Made by a program: the position numbers and the translations under genes. From Rhinopomastus cyanomelas (lineage: Eukaryota > Chordata > Aves > Bucerotiformes > Rhinopomastidae), in the NCBI GenBank assembly GCA_013400115.1, contig VXBP01007533.1, positions 124,001 to 188,000 of the forward strand: a stretch of DNA of 64,000 bases, read 5' to 3'. Under the pieces are notes generated by a model. That model was not told where the DNA came from, searched no databases, and saw only the letters and a program-made list of their open reading frames with translations. Positions 1 through 11,199 of the stretch are shown here, piece by piece (the first letter of the stretch is position 1; the number at the start of each line of letters is the position of its first letter).

Positions 1-1071
1 ATTTATTGCAGATTAAAAAAAGTTTTTGGTTGCTGCTGCTTGATAGAAAGGAAAATGCAGTTAGCAGCTAAAAAAGCCTTTCGATTTTATTTTCAAAATC
101 CTCACTGGGGACAAATAATGATCATATAGTGTAGGTTGGGGGGAGAGCAGGAAAACAAAGTGGCTTAGATGCTTTGTTTATAGCAGAGAATCCAAGGCCA
201 GAATACCAGGAGATACTTTTACAAAACAAGGAGGCAGCTTGTATTCTGAAATGTTTGTTTTCTGTCTAGAGAGTAAATACTATTAGAGAATGCTTTTCCC
301 TTGTCACTTGTGGACCTGACCTGCTTTTTATAGAATCACAGAATGGCAGGGATTGGAAGGGACCTCTGGATATCATGTAGTCCAACCGTCCTACAGGATC
401 AGCTAGAGAAGATCACACAGGAACATGTCCATGAGGGGTTTGAATGTCTCCAGAAAAGGAGATTCCAGAGTCTCTGCTCATCCTTTTACAGTGTTTTGTT
501 ATTATCACTTGAAAAGATTTTCCTTTTGTTTAAATGGAACCTCCCACATTCTGATTTTTGCCCAATGCCCCATGATCCCTTACTGAGGATCCCTCCTTTT
601 CTAAAGGCTTCCAAACTGAAGCCAAGCTGCTGAGCTTATAAATTATTTTGCTTTTTTATTTTCAAGCCTAGCTTGTGTCAATGTAGAACTAAGTTAAGTT
701 GTTTTTGTGGAATATAAAAACACTTTAAAAAGTCCTCACTCTCCACTGTGGCATTGTTTATCTTTTGTTGCCTTTTTGGCGTGCCTGTAGCTTTTAGGAA
801 AGACTTCAGAGGTGCCAACTGTATTGAAAATTGAATTATCAATTAGATTTTCTACTCAGTAGCTTCTTAAGCCTGCTCAGCTGCTGCCTGGTTGAGAAGG
901 ATTTTTTCCTTCTTTCCTCATTTTAATTTCCATTTTAACTTAAAGCGAAATATCAAATTAAATTAAAAGCTTTAATGGACTCAGTAGATTATTGCTGTTT
1001 TAATGGGAAATGATGAGTTCACCTGTTACTTTTTGTTAACCTAACTCTGAACAGAGCATTTTTCTTTCTAG
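1..1071 (+). other. CCT8: CCT8 intron 1 (3' part)
   Basis: AT-rich non-coding sequence ending in a pyrimidine-rich acceptor (ttctttctag) before the exon at 1072. It holds one antisense CR1 fragment (331-575). I searched for the N-terminal CCT8 exon here and did not find it, so that exon lies upstream of the window. Confidence 0.8.
331..575 (-). repeat. CR1 LINE fragment, antisense in CCT8 intron 1
   Basis: Begins on the + strand with tagaatcacagaatggcagg, the complement of the CR1 3' end, followed by GACCTCTGGAT...AGTCCAACC. The right boundary is approximate because the sequence is diverged. Confidence 0.85.
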
Positions 1072-1162
1072 CATTATTCAGGGCTGGAAGAAGCTGTCTA
1101 TAGGAACATCCAGGCATGCAAAGAACTTGCCCAAACGACCCGTACAGCTTATGGACCAAGTG
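1072..1162 (+). CDS. CCT8: CCT8 exon 2
   Basis: Encodes HYSGLEEAVYRNIQACKELA onward to GPSG, the equatorial nucleotide-binding region. Acceptor ttctag, donor gtaaat. It ends with one base of a split Gly codon. Confidence 0.95.
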
Positions 1163-4100
1163 GTAAATAAATCCCGCAATTACTTTCATGTTTTTGAGCA
1201 AAGTGGTGTTTTTAAACCTAACTTGACAAGCAACTGTGTGTTTCTTGAAAGACATTGGACTTGTCATGAAGTACAAACTTCATGGCTGTACAGAGGACAC
1301 TTTGGTTAGCTCTTCAGTTATGCAGAATGAACTTGCCTTTGTCAGGTTTTTGTAACTTTGTACCAGTTACTTTGACCTCTTTGATGTCTTATTCCTCTAT
1401 GGAAAACCTGCAGAAACTTAAGAAAAGACAGGAACTTGGTAGATAGTAATAATGAACATAACCATACTATGTCTGGTCGGATACACTAAACCGGAAGGTA
1501 TTCCCCAGTACCAGTTAATTAAATTCCACTAATATTTCTGGCAAGAAACCTGCTTAGTCAGAAATTACCGATTTCTCCTTAATGTAATACACTGCCAAGC
1601 GTTCCTTGGCAGAAGTCTTTTAGATTCTTACCTATTATAGCATTAGCCCTGTTTATAACGTAAGATACACCTGAAAGTTATGAAGCAGTATCTGCGGACA
1701 AAATGTTTGCCTAATTCTAATTTTTAAAAATATTTTTTCCCCTGCTAGGAATGAATAAAATGGTTATCAATCATCTGGAGAAGCTTTTTGTTACGAATGA
1801 TGCTGCTACTATCTTGAGAGAGCTGGAGGTAAATTTTCTTACTTTGGAGGATGTCATTGTTCACTAGTGTTCCTGTTCACGGGCTGTCGTGGTTCTGAAC
1901 GTTAGTAAGGATATGTGCGTCACCCTGCCAGATGATTTACATAATATTTGTGGACAGTTTTTCACTGAACTTGAGTAAAGTCTGTGGGCTGTATCCACAG
2001 CGAAGAACAAAACTCCTGTAAAGCAGCGTTAAGTAGTTGCTGGAGATGCTTACACGGTTTTTTGCGTCCCTAAAATGAGCGTAGGTGAGGATGTGTTTAC
2101 AGTTTTTTTGAAAACTCAGAATTAAATAGCAATTATGTTAATCTCCCAGTGTTGGAGGTTGCCGTTTTCTCCTGTTTACTTAGAACAGGGGTCCTCAAAC
2201 CTTTTAAACTGGGGTCTGGTTCACTGTCCCTCAGACACTGTTGGGGGCCTGCCTATAGTTTGGAAAAAAAAAGAACGAATTGCTATGCACACTGCACATA
2301 CTTTATTTGTAATAGTGCACAAAAAACAGGAAAAAGAATGCAATATTTAAAATGAAGAACAGTTGTAACCAACAAAAACAATATTTCAATGTGCACTTTG
2401 CCCAGGTGCTGGCTGGTTTCTGCTGCCTGGCTTGTCTTGCCTGGGAGTTGGAGGGAGGGGAGAGACGGGAGAGCCGCCCACCTTGCTGATGCTGCTGCTC
2501 CCCTCCTCAGCCCAGCTGTGCAGTTGGCAGGAAGTCACCTGTGGCTGCTTGGTTTCCCCCACCCTAACCCTCGGAGGGGTGGGGGGGTTCTGTAAATACC
2601 AGTAGGCCGCATTGGAGACTCTGGAGAGCTGTATCCGGCCCACAGGCCAGGGTTTGAGGACCCCTGTCTTAGAATATATTAATTGGATTTTTAAGAAGCT
2701 AAGGACATTGCTTCCTCCTACAAATACAGTAAATGTGGGGAAAGACTGGCTTGTCTGAACACTTTCTCCTTAATATCAAATTCATATTGTATCACAACAC
2801 AATATTTTACTGAATTCTGTGCTTACTGAGATAGTAAGTTTTAAGTGTTTCTTAATGTGCTGTGTTTAGTGTTTGCTGTAAATAGAGTAACTGTACAAAT
2901 CTGTGATCTGTTTTTAAAAAAGTACAGCAGACTAATTATTTAGTCTGGTGATTGTTGCATTAAAGCGAGCTGTAACTCACTCACTTGGGGTCCAGGGTTG
3001 ACTGAGAGGGTGTTCATGTGGGAGCTGTAACAGGACTGTCACACTCAGACCAATATGATCTCGCAAAAGCCCAAGAATATGGGTAGACCAAAATGTCCTA
3101 GACCAGAATGACTCAAAATGTTCGTTTATTAAACAAAGCCACTAACTTATATAGACTTCATATAACCTGCCTCACGGGCAATGCTATTGGACAGACAGCA
3201 TGCCTCCCATGTTCCTGTTGGAACAAGCTAGCTGTCATACACCTGCAGACAGCAGGTATCCAGCCCTGCACCTTGTGCAGCCTCTAAAACCTTCCCCTGC
3301 TGGGTTTCTTATTAAACATAGTCCTCCAGCATAAGGACTGGATTTCTCAGACACTTATGTTCCCTTACATTGCATGTTATTTTCAGTTGCTGAAATTATA
3401 TTCAATAATACAAGAATATAATTCAAGAATACAAGATTTTTTTATTGCATTTCTTTGAAAGAAAGGGAAAGCAGAAATCTTTAAGCAGGAAGAACAGTAG
3501 AATTCGCATCTCTGCTTTGTATATTCCATGTATTGACTATGTATTGATTCGATTTGAACAGGCTGCTTTCCTGTTGCAGAGCCTGATTGTGAAGCCACCG
3601 CATCATAAAAATAGCACAGAGCCAATACGAAAGATGTCTGATTTTGTAGGGGAAATGTTTGATTCTCTGATTTTATTGTTATATATGTTCACAGTTTTGC
3701 TTGTAAGGAAAGTTAGCCAGTTAAGATAATCTGTTAGGCTTTTTTTTTCTCCTGCTTTGTGCATTTCTAATGCCTTTAGATACAATTTGAAATGAGAGAG
3801 CTTATACTGAGTGCACAGAAAAACCTGGACCTGTAGTCTAGGTAGGGCATTAGTGACTAAGACATGTAATTTCTTTTAAAGGTCCAGCATCCAGCTGCAA
3901 AAATGCTTGTGATGGCTTCCCATATGCAAGAGCAAGAAGTTGGAGATGGAACAAACTTTGTCCTTGTCTTTGCCGGAGTTCTTCTAGAGTTAGCAGAAGA
4001 CCTTCTGAGGATGGGTTTATCAGTCTCAGAGGCAAGTTACATCATTACTACCATTCCCATAGCTTGAATTCAGATTGCTGTTGGTCAGTATTCTTACTAG

Positions 4101-7100
4101 TGATTCCTTCTCAACTAAGTTATAGATAGAGATGTATGAGGAATCATAGAATCAATTGTGGTTGCTTGCTTCCCTTGTAAGCTTTTGCATTTGTTAATGT
4201 TTTACGGCTCTTTGAAAATGAGAGAGGAGCAGAGTGAACTTATAGTGAAGTGGTATACTAAATCTTTATTTGCTGCACAGGTGATTGAAGGATATGAAAA
4301 GGCTTGCAAAAAAGCCCTAGAAATTCTTCCAGACTTGGTGTGCTGTTCTGCAAAGAACCTTCAAGATGTTGAAGAAGTGGCATCTTTGTTGCACACCCCA
4401 GTGATGAGCAAACAATATGGCAATGAACACTTCCTGGCAAAGCTTATTGCTCAGGCCTGTGGTAAGCTGACAAGAACATATGTGTCTAAAAAACTAGGTT
4501 TGTTTTCTTAAGACAAAGGGCCATCATGTAAGATGAAGAGCATGGTTAGTGTGTCAGGCTGAACTGGATGGAATTCTGTAGCTTCTGAAGTGAGTGTAAC
4601 CTTTCTGCTGTTGAACTCGTGGCTCAGACAATGCCTGTGCTTTCTAGTAAATGCTTGTAGAAAAAGCTTTCTAGTCTTTTTAAAGTAGAAACCCATCTTG
4701 CTTCCTCCTTTTTGTCATTAAAGGACGTATGACATAGTTCAGAAACAGTTAATAGTCTCAACCACAGAACAGCGGAAGTCTGTGTCACTCCTGAATGTAC
4801 ATGCATAAATGGATATTGGAACTTAATTAACTGAGCAACCCGAATAGACATTGCTTTCAGAGTACTGTGCTGTAAAGATAAAACTTCTGTTGATGCAGAT
4901 TATTAGCAGATTATAGTTGCCTTAAGTTAGGCATCTCAAACCACTGAGTTTAGTACTTCATTATGAACTGCAGGCATTAATTATACTGTCATTGTTCTAC
5001 TTTGTTTATTAAGCAGTGCCAATTAATTCAATTTTGTCTGTTTTTTTTTCAACTGAGCAGTTTCTGTTCTTCCTGATTCTGGTCATTTCAATGTTGATAA
5101 TATCAGAGTGTGCAAAATTGTGGTAAGTTGGAAGTAGATAGCCTTACTGTATTAGTAAGTTGAACAGTTTAATGAAAGTTAATGTTTAGAGCTTTGAATG
5201 TGCCTTTTGTAATTTCTGCTGTGTCATGGTATGCATGATAAATTTTGGACATTGATACTTACTTTCCTTGTTTAGTGTCTGGTAGTAGCTTTCATAAATA
5301 AAAAATATTGGAAATTTACTTTAAATCAGATACGTTCTCTATACAGAGGGATGTTGATTACCTCTTGGAAGCAGTTGTAAGATTAGGCTTAGGCACAGGC
5401 TGGCAGAAAAGTAACAGCTTAATCTTGCATTCTTTCTGCCAGACCTCAGTATGGTGGTGTATGATTGAAACACTTTTATGTATAGTGTGGATTTTCCTGT
5501 GTTTGATGCCTGCTAATAAATAAGTTGAGTGTAGAAAATTGATGCCTTCATGTGGACCATCAACTAGTCTTAAAATGGGAACCTGCAAAACAATGATTGA
5601 TGTGCATCAGCTCAAGCCTTATTTCTTTGTGGGTTGCATTTGTAAGCACTGCTTTTCATAAAGGATCGTGCAGCTTTGTGACAGTAAATGATCAATAATA
5701 TGGCTTACCCCCATTCCTTTCCTTTCAGGGTGCTGGTGTCTCTGCTTCCTCAGTACTGCATGGCATGGTTTTTAAAAAAGAAACTGAAGGAGATGTTACT
5801 TCTGTCAAGGATGCAAAAATAGCTGTGTATTCCTGCCCTTTTGATGGTATGATAACTGAAACTAAGGTATGTAGAAGCTCAAAGTAAGTTATCTGTCTAT
5901 TTATGCTTATGTGCTCTTGTTTTTAGACCTAACTATAAATACTCTTAACACTTGGTGATTGAAATATTTTCATTAATGTTGAGTTCACTAGTTTAAAAAG
6001 TTCGTAGAAAACGTCTGAACTTAATTTGGCTTTATAGGGTTTTGGGGGTTGAGGAGCTGTTGGTTTAGTTGGAGTGTTTGAGCCCAAACTAGGTGATAGA
6101 ATGTCCCAACCTTAAAGTTGTGTAGAAATGTTAGAATTGTCTTTTTTTGGACTTGTTTTATTGCTTTACATGGGAGGGCTGGCAGTATTGTAAAACAGGA
6201 TCGCACAAGGTTTATAGACAGGTTGGAGACAAAATGGTTTGTCAAAAACTTGTGTGCATTTATCACTGAATTGATCACTGTTTTGTATTTTACTAGGGTA
6301 CTGTCCTTATAAAGAATGCTGAAGAACTGATGAATTTCAGTAAGGGAGAAGAAAGTCTAATGGACTTGCAAGTCAAAGCTATTGCTGATACTGGTGCAAA
6401 TGTGGTAGTAACAGGGGGCAAAGTGGCAGACATGGCACTTCATTATGCCAACAAATACCATCTTATGATAGTCAGGTAAGATTAGAAAAAAATAAAAACA
6501 TGATCTGCCAGGCTTATGAAATGTATTTGCCATATTGCCTCTTGCCTCTCCAACAATTTGGAAACAAAATACTGCAGACTCTTTGTTTTTCTATTTGATC
6601 AAAACCTGAGCTGAAATTTGGTTGTTTTCATAGTTGATGTTTTCTTGACAGTTTTGCACCTGTGTGATGGCCTACTGGCGAGTAACTTGTGTGAGTGGTA
6701 TTGTTCTGATTTAAGTGCCGTTATACAATGAGCGAAGTCAACATTTGTGGCTGTGACGTAAGACTATAATGGTTACTTGTGGTCACAGTCCTCAGGTGAT
6801 GTTTTAGCAGTGGTGAGATAGACCTCTATGCATCACTAATGCAATAATGGATGGGAAGAGCCAATTCTTAGTACTTTTCTGCCAGTTTTGTGAAACTTAA
6901 AACTTCCTACTTGTCTGTAAAGCATGTTTGTACATCCTTGAAATACATTCTGCATGATCCAAAGCCAGATACTTGCAGCAGTTCTCATGTCTTGAACCAA
7001 AAAAGTGATCCTTTGTTGAAAGTTCTATCTTCATTGGTGGTATCCAAAAAGTCTGAACTAGAAACTTGGAGTGCGTGCGGTATGGTACTCTCTTGCATAA

Positions 7101-10100
7101 CAAAGAAAGGTCAGTGTTAAAAAATCATTTCAAGCTCCCACACTATAAGATGCAGTTTGTAATTTTCATGTGTTTCAACTACTTCTAAAGTTTTTAGAAA
7201 ATCCTTTTTATAACATTCTTAAAAATAGATGTATCTCAAAGAAATAGATATGTGGATCTATATAACTTAATTTTTATAGATGTCATTAGTTTACAGAATG
7301 CTGCTAAGAGAAGAGAATACTTAACTTGTTTGAGTTAGCATTTGTTCTGGAAACTTGTTTTTAAAGGTTGAACTCAAAGTGGGATCTGAGAAGACTCTGC
7401 AAAACTGTTGGTGCAACAGCCCTACCCAAACTGGTAAGGACATTTCAAATGAGGAGCAGAAGGGAGAGAACTAATGAGTGGGTTCACCTCTTAATTCTTG
7501 CTTTTCTTCCCAGACTCCTCCTACTCCAGAAGAAATGGGTCACTGTGATAGTGTATATTTATCAGAGGTTGGGGATACACAAGTTGTTGTGTTTAAACAC
7601 GGTATGTATGTCCTTATGCTGCTATTCTGTAGAAGTACGATGTTCATGTGTCTCTTACATCTAACAAAACGTGCATGCTTGTCCTAACAGAAAAGGAGGA
7701 TGGTGCCATTTCTACTATACTCATTCGTGGATCCACAGACAATCTGATGGATGACATCGAGAGAGCAGTGGATGATGGTGTAAATACTTTCAAAGTGCTC
7801 ACAAGGGTAAGTAACCAGAAACTTTGATTATGAAAAATGAGATGTGGATCAGTTTGAGGCAGGACTCATTCTTGTTTTGTGCTCATTTCTGCAATGGCTG
7901 TAGCAGCTATCTGTTTTATGATCCTTTATTGGGCTGTGTAGTGCTGATCTGTAGAGGGCTGTGAAGAGGTGACTGCTGCTGGTGTCCTTGTGAATGCAGC
8001 ATACAAAAAAGGGTGATGTGCTCAGCAGGCGCTGCACTCAGCTCTCCAGTAGTGAGTCAGTGCTTGAAGATAGATTAGTTTTACGACTTTGTGATGTCAA
8101 GCAGCAGTTTCTGGACTGCTTCCTTACATATTTTGTAATGTTCATTGGAAATCAGGCATAGACATGCTTCCTCTGCATATTACAGATAAGCTTTATAGCT
8201 GGAAGAGCTCAGTTTGTTTACTGAGTTAATAACTTCTCTGACCCTGAATATTTATTTTTAAATACAAAAATATAAGCTTGTGTATTTGTTTGGAGGGTGG
8301 CAGGAAAAAAGTATTAAACCTTTGTTTGACAGTGTCCTGTACATGTCAACACAGGAACATCCATTTAGAGTACAGAAGAACCCACAGATGGTGCATTAGG
8401 GTCATCTCCAGCAGTTGTCGTGACTCTTCATTTATAACCATTACTTTTCTGTTTAAAAAGACTGGAAGTTCTTAAATGGACGCTGAAGTATCTACAAAAT
8501 AAGCAGTGTAAAAACAAACCCACTCAACACTGAGTGATGTGATACACATTAAACTTTGTGTACAGTAGATTGGTTTCCTGCATGATACTCTTCAAGTTAG
8601 TGGGAAAGATGAGAAAAATACGGAAGTTCTGCTATTAGTAAGCAAAGAATTGAAATTATTTTTGTTTAAAAAACCTCATTGAACCACTGAATGCACCCCA
8701 GACACAAACCCCAGTGCAATACTGCCTTTCAAAAAAGAGCTATTTTTCTTTGAAGACATTTAGGATGAATATGTAAATTCTTAGAAATTTATAATGCGCA
8801 TTTGTTGTACAGATGCTTTAAGCAAACCTTTGTATTTTGGCATGATCTGTTCGTAGGATAAACGTCTTGTTCCTGGAGGTGGTGCAACAGAGATTGAATT
8901 AGCCAAGCAGATCACATCTTATGGAGAGGTACAGCAGATGGGCTTTTTTACTTTCTGTGTGCTCATACACACATGTATATGTACTTAACGTGACTTCTAA
9001 TGTAGATACACATTCGTTTATACCACAGTATTACTGTGTGTAAATGAATTTTAAAATGTAGGGGGAAAATACCTCCCCTGCATTTTTATCAGCGTTTTAA
9101 ATGCTGACATGGTTTTCAATTTCACTTCAGACTTGTCCTGGACTTGACCAGTATGCCATCAAGAAGTTTGCTGAGGCATTTGAAGCCATTCCTCGAGCAC
9201 TGGCAGAAAACTCCGGGGTAAGGGCTAATGAGGTCATCTCCAAGCTTTATGCTGTGCATCAGGAAGGGAACAAAAATGTTGGATTCGATATTGAGGTAAG
9301 TAGTTTCTCACGTTACTTGGTGCTGTGCTTTACAGGGTTATATTTATATGTCTGAGGTATTTACAGATTAAGTCACTGAAGCTAAGTGTTGCACAGTCTA
9401 GAAGAATAACGTCTTAAAATTGCAATACCAAAGTGAAGTTTCTTCAGCATGCAGATAAATTCAGTGTGGTGTGGTGGACACATGTAGGAAGCAGAGATAA
9501 TGAGCTTATGATGGAGTCTTTAGTAATTTGTTGTTCTGTTAATGGATAAGGAAGGAATGCTTTCTGAATAGAGAAGATGAGATCAGAAAAGCGGTCATTT
9601 GTAATCAGCTAACCTCAAAACTCAGTAAATTGGTGGGTTAGAAGTCTGAGAACATTTTGAAGAATGTTTCTCTACTGTTTTATAGGCGGAAGCAGCTGCT
9701 GTGAAGGACATGTTGGAAGCTGGTGTCCTAGACACATACCTTGGAAAATCCTGGGGTATCAAGCTAGCTACAAATGCAGCAGTAACTGTCCTAAGGGTAG
9801 ATCAGGTAAGCTTACAAGTAATTTAGGTGCTGCATGGAAGGCATAAAACACTGTTACTGAAAACGCAGTTTGTTTCTGAAAGCCAGGAAGCAGATTATTC
9901 ATGAGCTTACAATTTAGAATGTTGTGATATTGCTGCTTCCATGGGACCACTGGTAGCATGTCTTTTTAAGTTGATACCTGTATGCAGATACTATTCTAAT
10001 TTCTGTAGGAACAAGATTTAACACAAGGCACCAGCTCATACTGTTTTTACATGAAAACTAAAAGCTTCTAGGAAGAATGGAGGTTACAAACTTCATGAGA

Positions 10101-10970
10101 AAAAACATAACTTTTTATACTTGTGGAACTAAAGCAAAAATATATTTGCGTGTAAAATTTCTGTAGATTATTATGGCAAAACCGGCAGGTGGTCCAAAAG
10201 CCCCTAAACAACAAGGACATTGGGATAAGGATGACTGGAAAGATGAGCCTGAGAAGTAGTGTGCCATGAGCTTCTGGGTCTGTAGCATCTGTTGTGTGTA
10301 TGTGAATGCATGCATGGAGCACATTGACCAGCACATGGCAGATGATGGCTTTCCTTGGGACACCTAACACTGCTGTGACCTAGCTGTGTCTTTGTCAATG
10401 AACCGTTCTTCTAAACCTGACCTTCCACTGAAGGGATGACAAGTGCAAATTTAGTTTTACCTTACTTGTCACTGTAGCACCTGCAGAAAATGAGCCTTTA
10501 ACATGGTAGGATGAGTGGTTTTCATGACTGTAAGGTGTGATGTTTAGATTTAATATTTCTGAACAACAGCTCTGATTCTTCTGGTCTTTCTGCAGTGTGC
10601 ATCCTCTAAACCAGTCACTCATTGGCTGGTTTGAGCACTAGCTTTCTGTTGACTAACCAGTGTCTTAATTTGCATGTAAAAATGAGCTAAAAGCCCTTTT
10701 AGTGCTTCAGGGCTGATTCTGCCCTTTTCAAGGAGAAAACCAACCAGACTTTGAATGAACAATAATCGCTGGCTCAAGTTCAGAGTAGGGAAACAGTGTG
10801 AATGCAGTAAATGTTGACAGCTAGCGTTGTATGGCTGTGCAGGGGGGTAAGAGTCCAACCTTACGTTTTTCTGCTTCTCTCTTATCTTCAAGATTATTAT
10901 GGCAAAACCAGCTGGTGGCCCCAAACCTCCATCAGGAAAGAAAGACTGGGATGAAGACCAAAATGATTGA
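1072..10970 (+). CDS. CCT8: CCT8, T-complex protein 1 subunit theta (5' partial: first coding exon outside window)
   Basis: Subunit theta of the cytosolic CCT/TRiC chaperonin, which folds actin, tubulin and other proteins by ATP-driven closure of a double ring. Thirteen internal exons (1072-9805) plus two candidate terminal exons give a continuous frame matching known vertebrate CCT8 along its length. Visible signatures are the group II chaperonin GDGT motif near residue 99 (exon 3882-4031), PGGGATEIELA at the start of exon 8857-8928, and the end IIMAKPAGGPK. With the missing first exon assumed to be about 20 codons, the downstream last exon gives 548 residues, the mammalian length. The first 1071 bases are intron 1. 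All introns are GT-AG except one GC-AG (donor at 4032). The gene is tail-to-tail with USP16. Identification is by recalled family sequence; alternative terminal exon use is inferred. Confidence 0.97.
1749..1828 (+). CDS. CCT8: CCT8 exon 3
   Basis: Encodes MNKMVINHLEKLFVTNDAAT and on to LRELE. Its first two bases complete the split Gly codon, and the donor is gtaaat. Confidence 0.95.
2186..2666. mobile_element. hAT (Charlie-type) non-autonomous element, 481 bp
   Basis: Perfect 15-base terminal inverted repeats, CAGGGGTCCTCAAAC at the left and its complement at the right end. The flanks are acttagaa (2178-2185) and tcttagaa (2667-2674), an 8-base duplication with one mismatch that fits the hAT target preference NTCTAGAN. 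About 210 bases of the left end and 75 of the right end match the larger copy at 58021-59382. The middle, about 2397-2594, is GC-rich and unlike that copy. No transposase frame is present, so it depended on an autonomous relative. It sits in CCT8 intron 3. Confidence 0.9.
3011..3369 (-). mobile_element. Probable solo LTR of an endogenous retrovirus, in CCT8 intron 3
   Basis: Read on the minus strand this starts TGTAAGG, carries a TATA box (TATATAAG) followed about 20 bases later by AATAAA, and ends in CA. That order and spacing match a U3-R-U5 long terminal repeat of about 360 bases. No flanking duplication could be recognised, so the ends are inferred from the TG...CA termini. No retroviral coding sequence adjoins it. 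Confidence 0.55.
3882..4031 (+). CDS. CCT8: CCT8 exon 4 (GDGT motif; GC donor)
   Basis: Fifty codons beginning VQHPAAKM and containing EVGDGTNFVLVFAG, the ATPase motif with its conserved Asp. The exon ends at SVSE and is followed by gcaagt rather than gtaagt, so this is a GC-AG intron. The next exon resumes VIEGYE in frame. Confidence 0.95.
4281..4461 (+). CDS. CCT8: CCT8 exon 5
   Basis: Encodes VIEGYEKACKKALEILPDLV through KLIAQAC, ending with one base of a split Val codon. Acceptor gcacag, donor gtaagc. Confidence 0.95.
5061..5122 (+). CDS. CCT8: CCT8 exon 6
   Basis: Encodes SVLPDSGHFNVDNIRVCKIV, the start of the intermediate/apical region. Donor gtaagt. Confidence 0.93.
5729..5866 (+). 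CDS. CCT8: CCT8 exon 7
   Basis: Forty-six codons from GAGVSASSVLHGMVFKKE to FDGMITETK, in the apical substrate-binding domain. Donor gtatgt. Confidence 0.95.
6297..6475 (+). CDS. CCT8: CCT8 exon 8
   Basis: Encodes GTVLIKNAEELMNFSKGEES through HYANKYHLMIV, in the apical domain. It ends with two bases of a split Arg codon. Donor gtaaga. Confidence 0.95.
7367..7433 (+). CDS. CCT8: CCT8 exon 9
   Basis: Encodes LNSKWDLRRLCKTVGATALP plus KL. Donor gtaagg. Confidence 0.95.
7514..7601 (+). CDS. CCT8: CCT8 exon 10
   Basis: Encodes TPPTPEEMGHCDSVYLSEVG through VVVFKH. It is separated from exon 9 by an intron of only about 80 bases. It ends with one base of a split Glu codon. Confidence 0.95.
7691..7806 (+). 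CDS. CCT8: CCT8 exon 11
   Basis: Encodes KEDGAISTILIRGSTDNLMD and on to VLTR, returning from the apical to the equatorial domain. Donor gtaagt. Confidence 0.95.
8857..8928 (+). CDS. CCT8: CCT8 exon 12 (GGG motif)
   Basis: Twenty-four codons, DKRLVPGGGATEIELAKQIT plus SYGE. The PGGGATE segment is a signature of group II chaperonins. Confidence 0.95.
9131..9295 (+). CDS. CCT8: CCT8 exon 13
   Basis: Fifty-five codons, TCPGLDQYAIKKFAEAFEAI through KNVGFDIE, equatorial domain. Donor gtaagt. Confidence 0.95.
9686..9805 (+). CDS. CCT8: CCT8 exon 14
   Basis: Forty codons, AEAAAVKDMLEAGVLDTYLG through VTVLRVDQ. It ends in phase 0 before either candidate terminal exon. Donor gtaagc. Confidence 0.95.
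10167..10259 (+). CDS. CCT8: CCT8 alternative terminal exon A
   Basis: Thirty codons plus TAG, starting IIMAKPAGGPKAPKQQ and ending WKDEPEK. It follows an acceptor (tttctgtag) in the right phase after exon 14. Its first 11 residues equal those of exon B (10893-10970), after which the tails diverge. Both tails are short, charged and rich in Lys and Asp/Glu. No AATAAA was seen between here and exon B, so a transcript using exon A would probably read through to the signal at 11096. Its use is inferred from the intact frame and the silent nature of the differences. Confidence 0.75.
   Translation: MIMAKPAGGPKAPKQQGHWDKDDWKDEPEK
10893..10970 (+). CDS. CCT8: CCT8 terminal exon B (mammalian-like C-terminus)
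   Basis: Twenty-five codons plus TGA, starting IIMAKPAGGPKPPSGKK and ending DEDQND, nearly identical to the mammalian CCT8 C-terminus. Acceptor atcttcaag. Using this exon gives the usual 548-residue length. Confidence 0.94.
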   Translation: MIMAKPAGGPKPPSGKKDWDEDQND

Positions 10971-11095
10971 ACAATTTAACCGTACTTAAGTGATACAATT
11001 ATGTGAGGTCTTTTTTAAATACTCCAGTTGAAGCTTGTCATGTTACCTTTAAGTTATGAACTGTGTCCAGTGGAGTACAGAACTTCAAATGCTTC

Positions 11096-11101
11096 AATAA
11101 A
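11096..11101 (+). terminator. CCT8: CCT8 poly(A) signal
   Basis: AATAAA lies 126 bases after the exon B stop codon. Cleavage is expected about 15-25 bases further on, near 11120. It is the only canonical signal seen after either terminal exon. Confidence 0.85.
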
Positions 11102-11199
11102 CGTATTTGCTGTTAAAATGTTAAAGGTCATTTTCTTTGCACTATGACTTGGTTGTTCCCAATATGTGAATACACAGGCATGCGTGTGGGGATGAGTGG

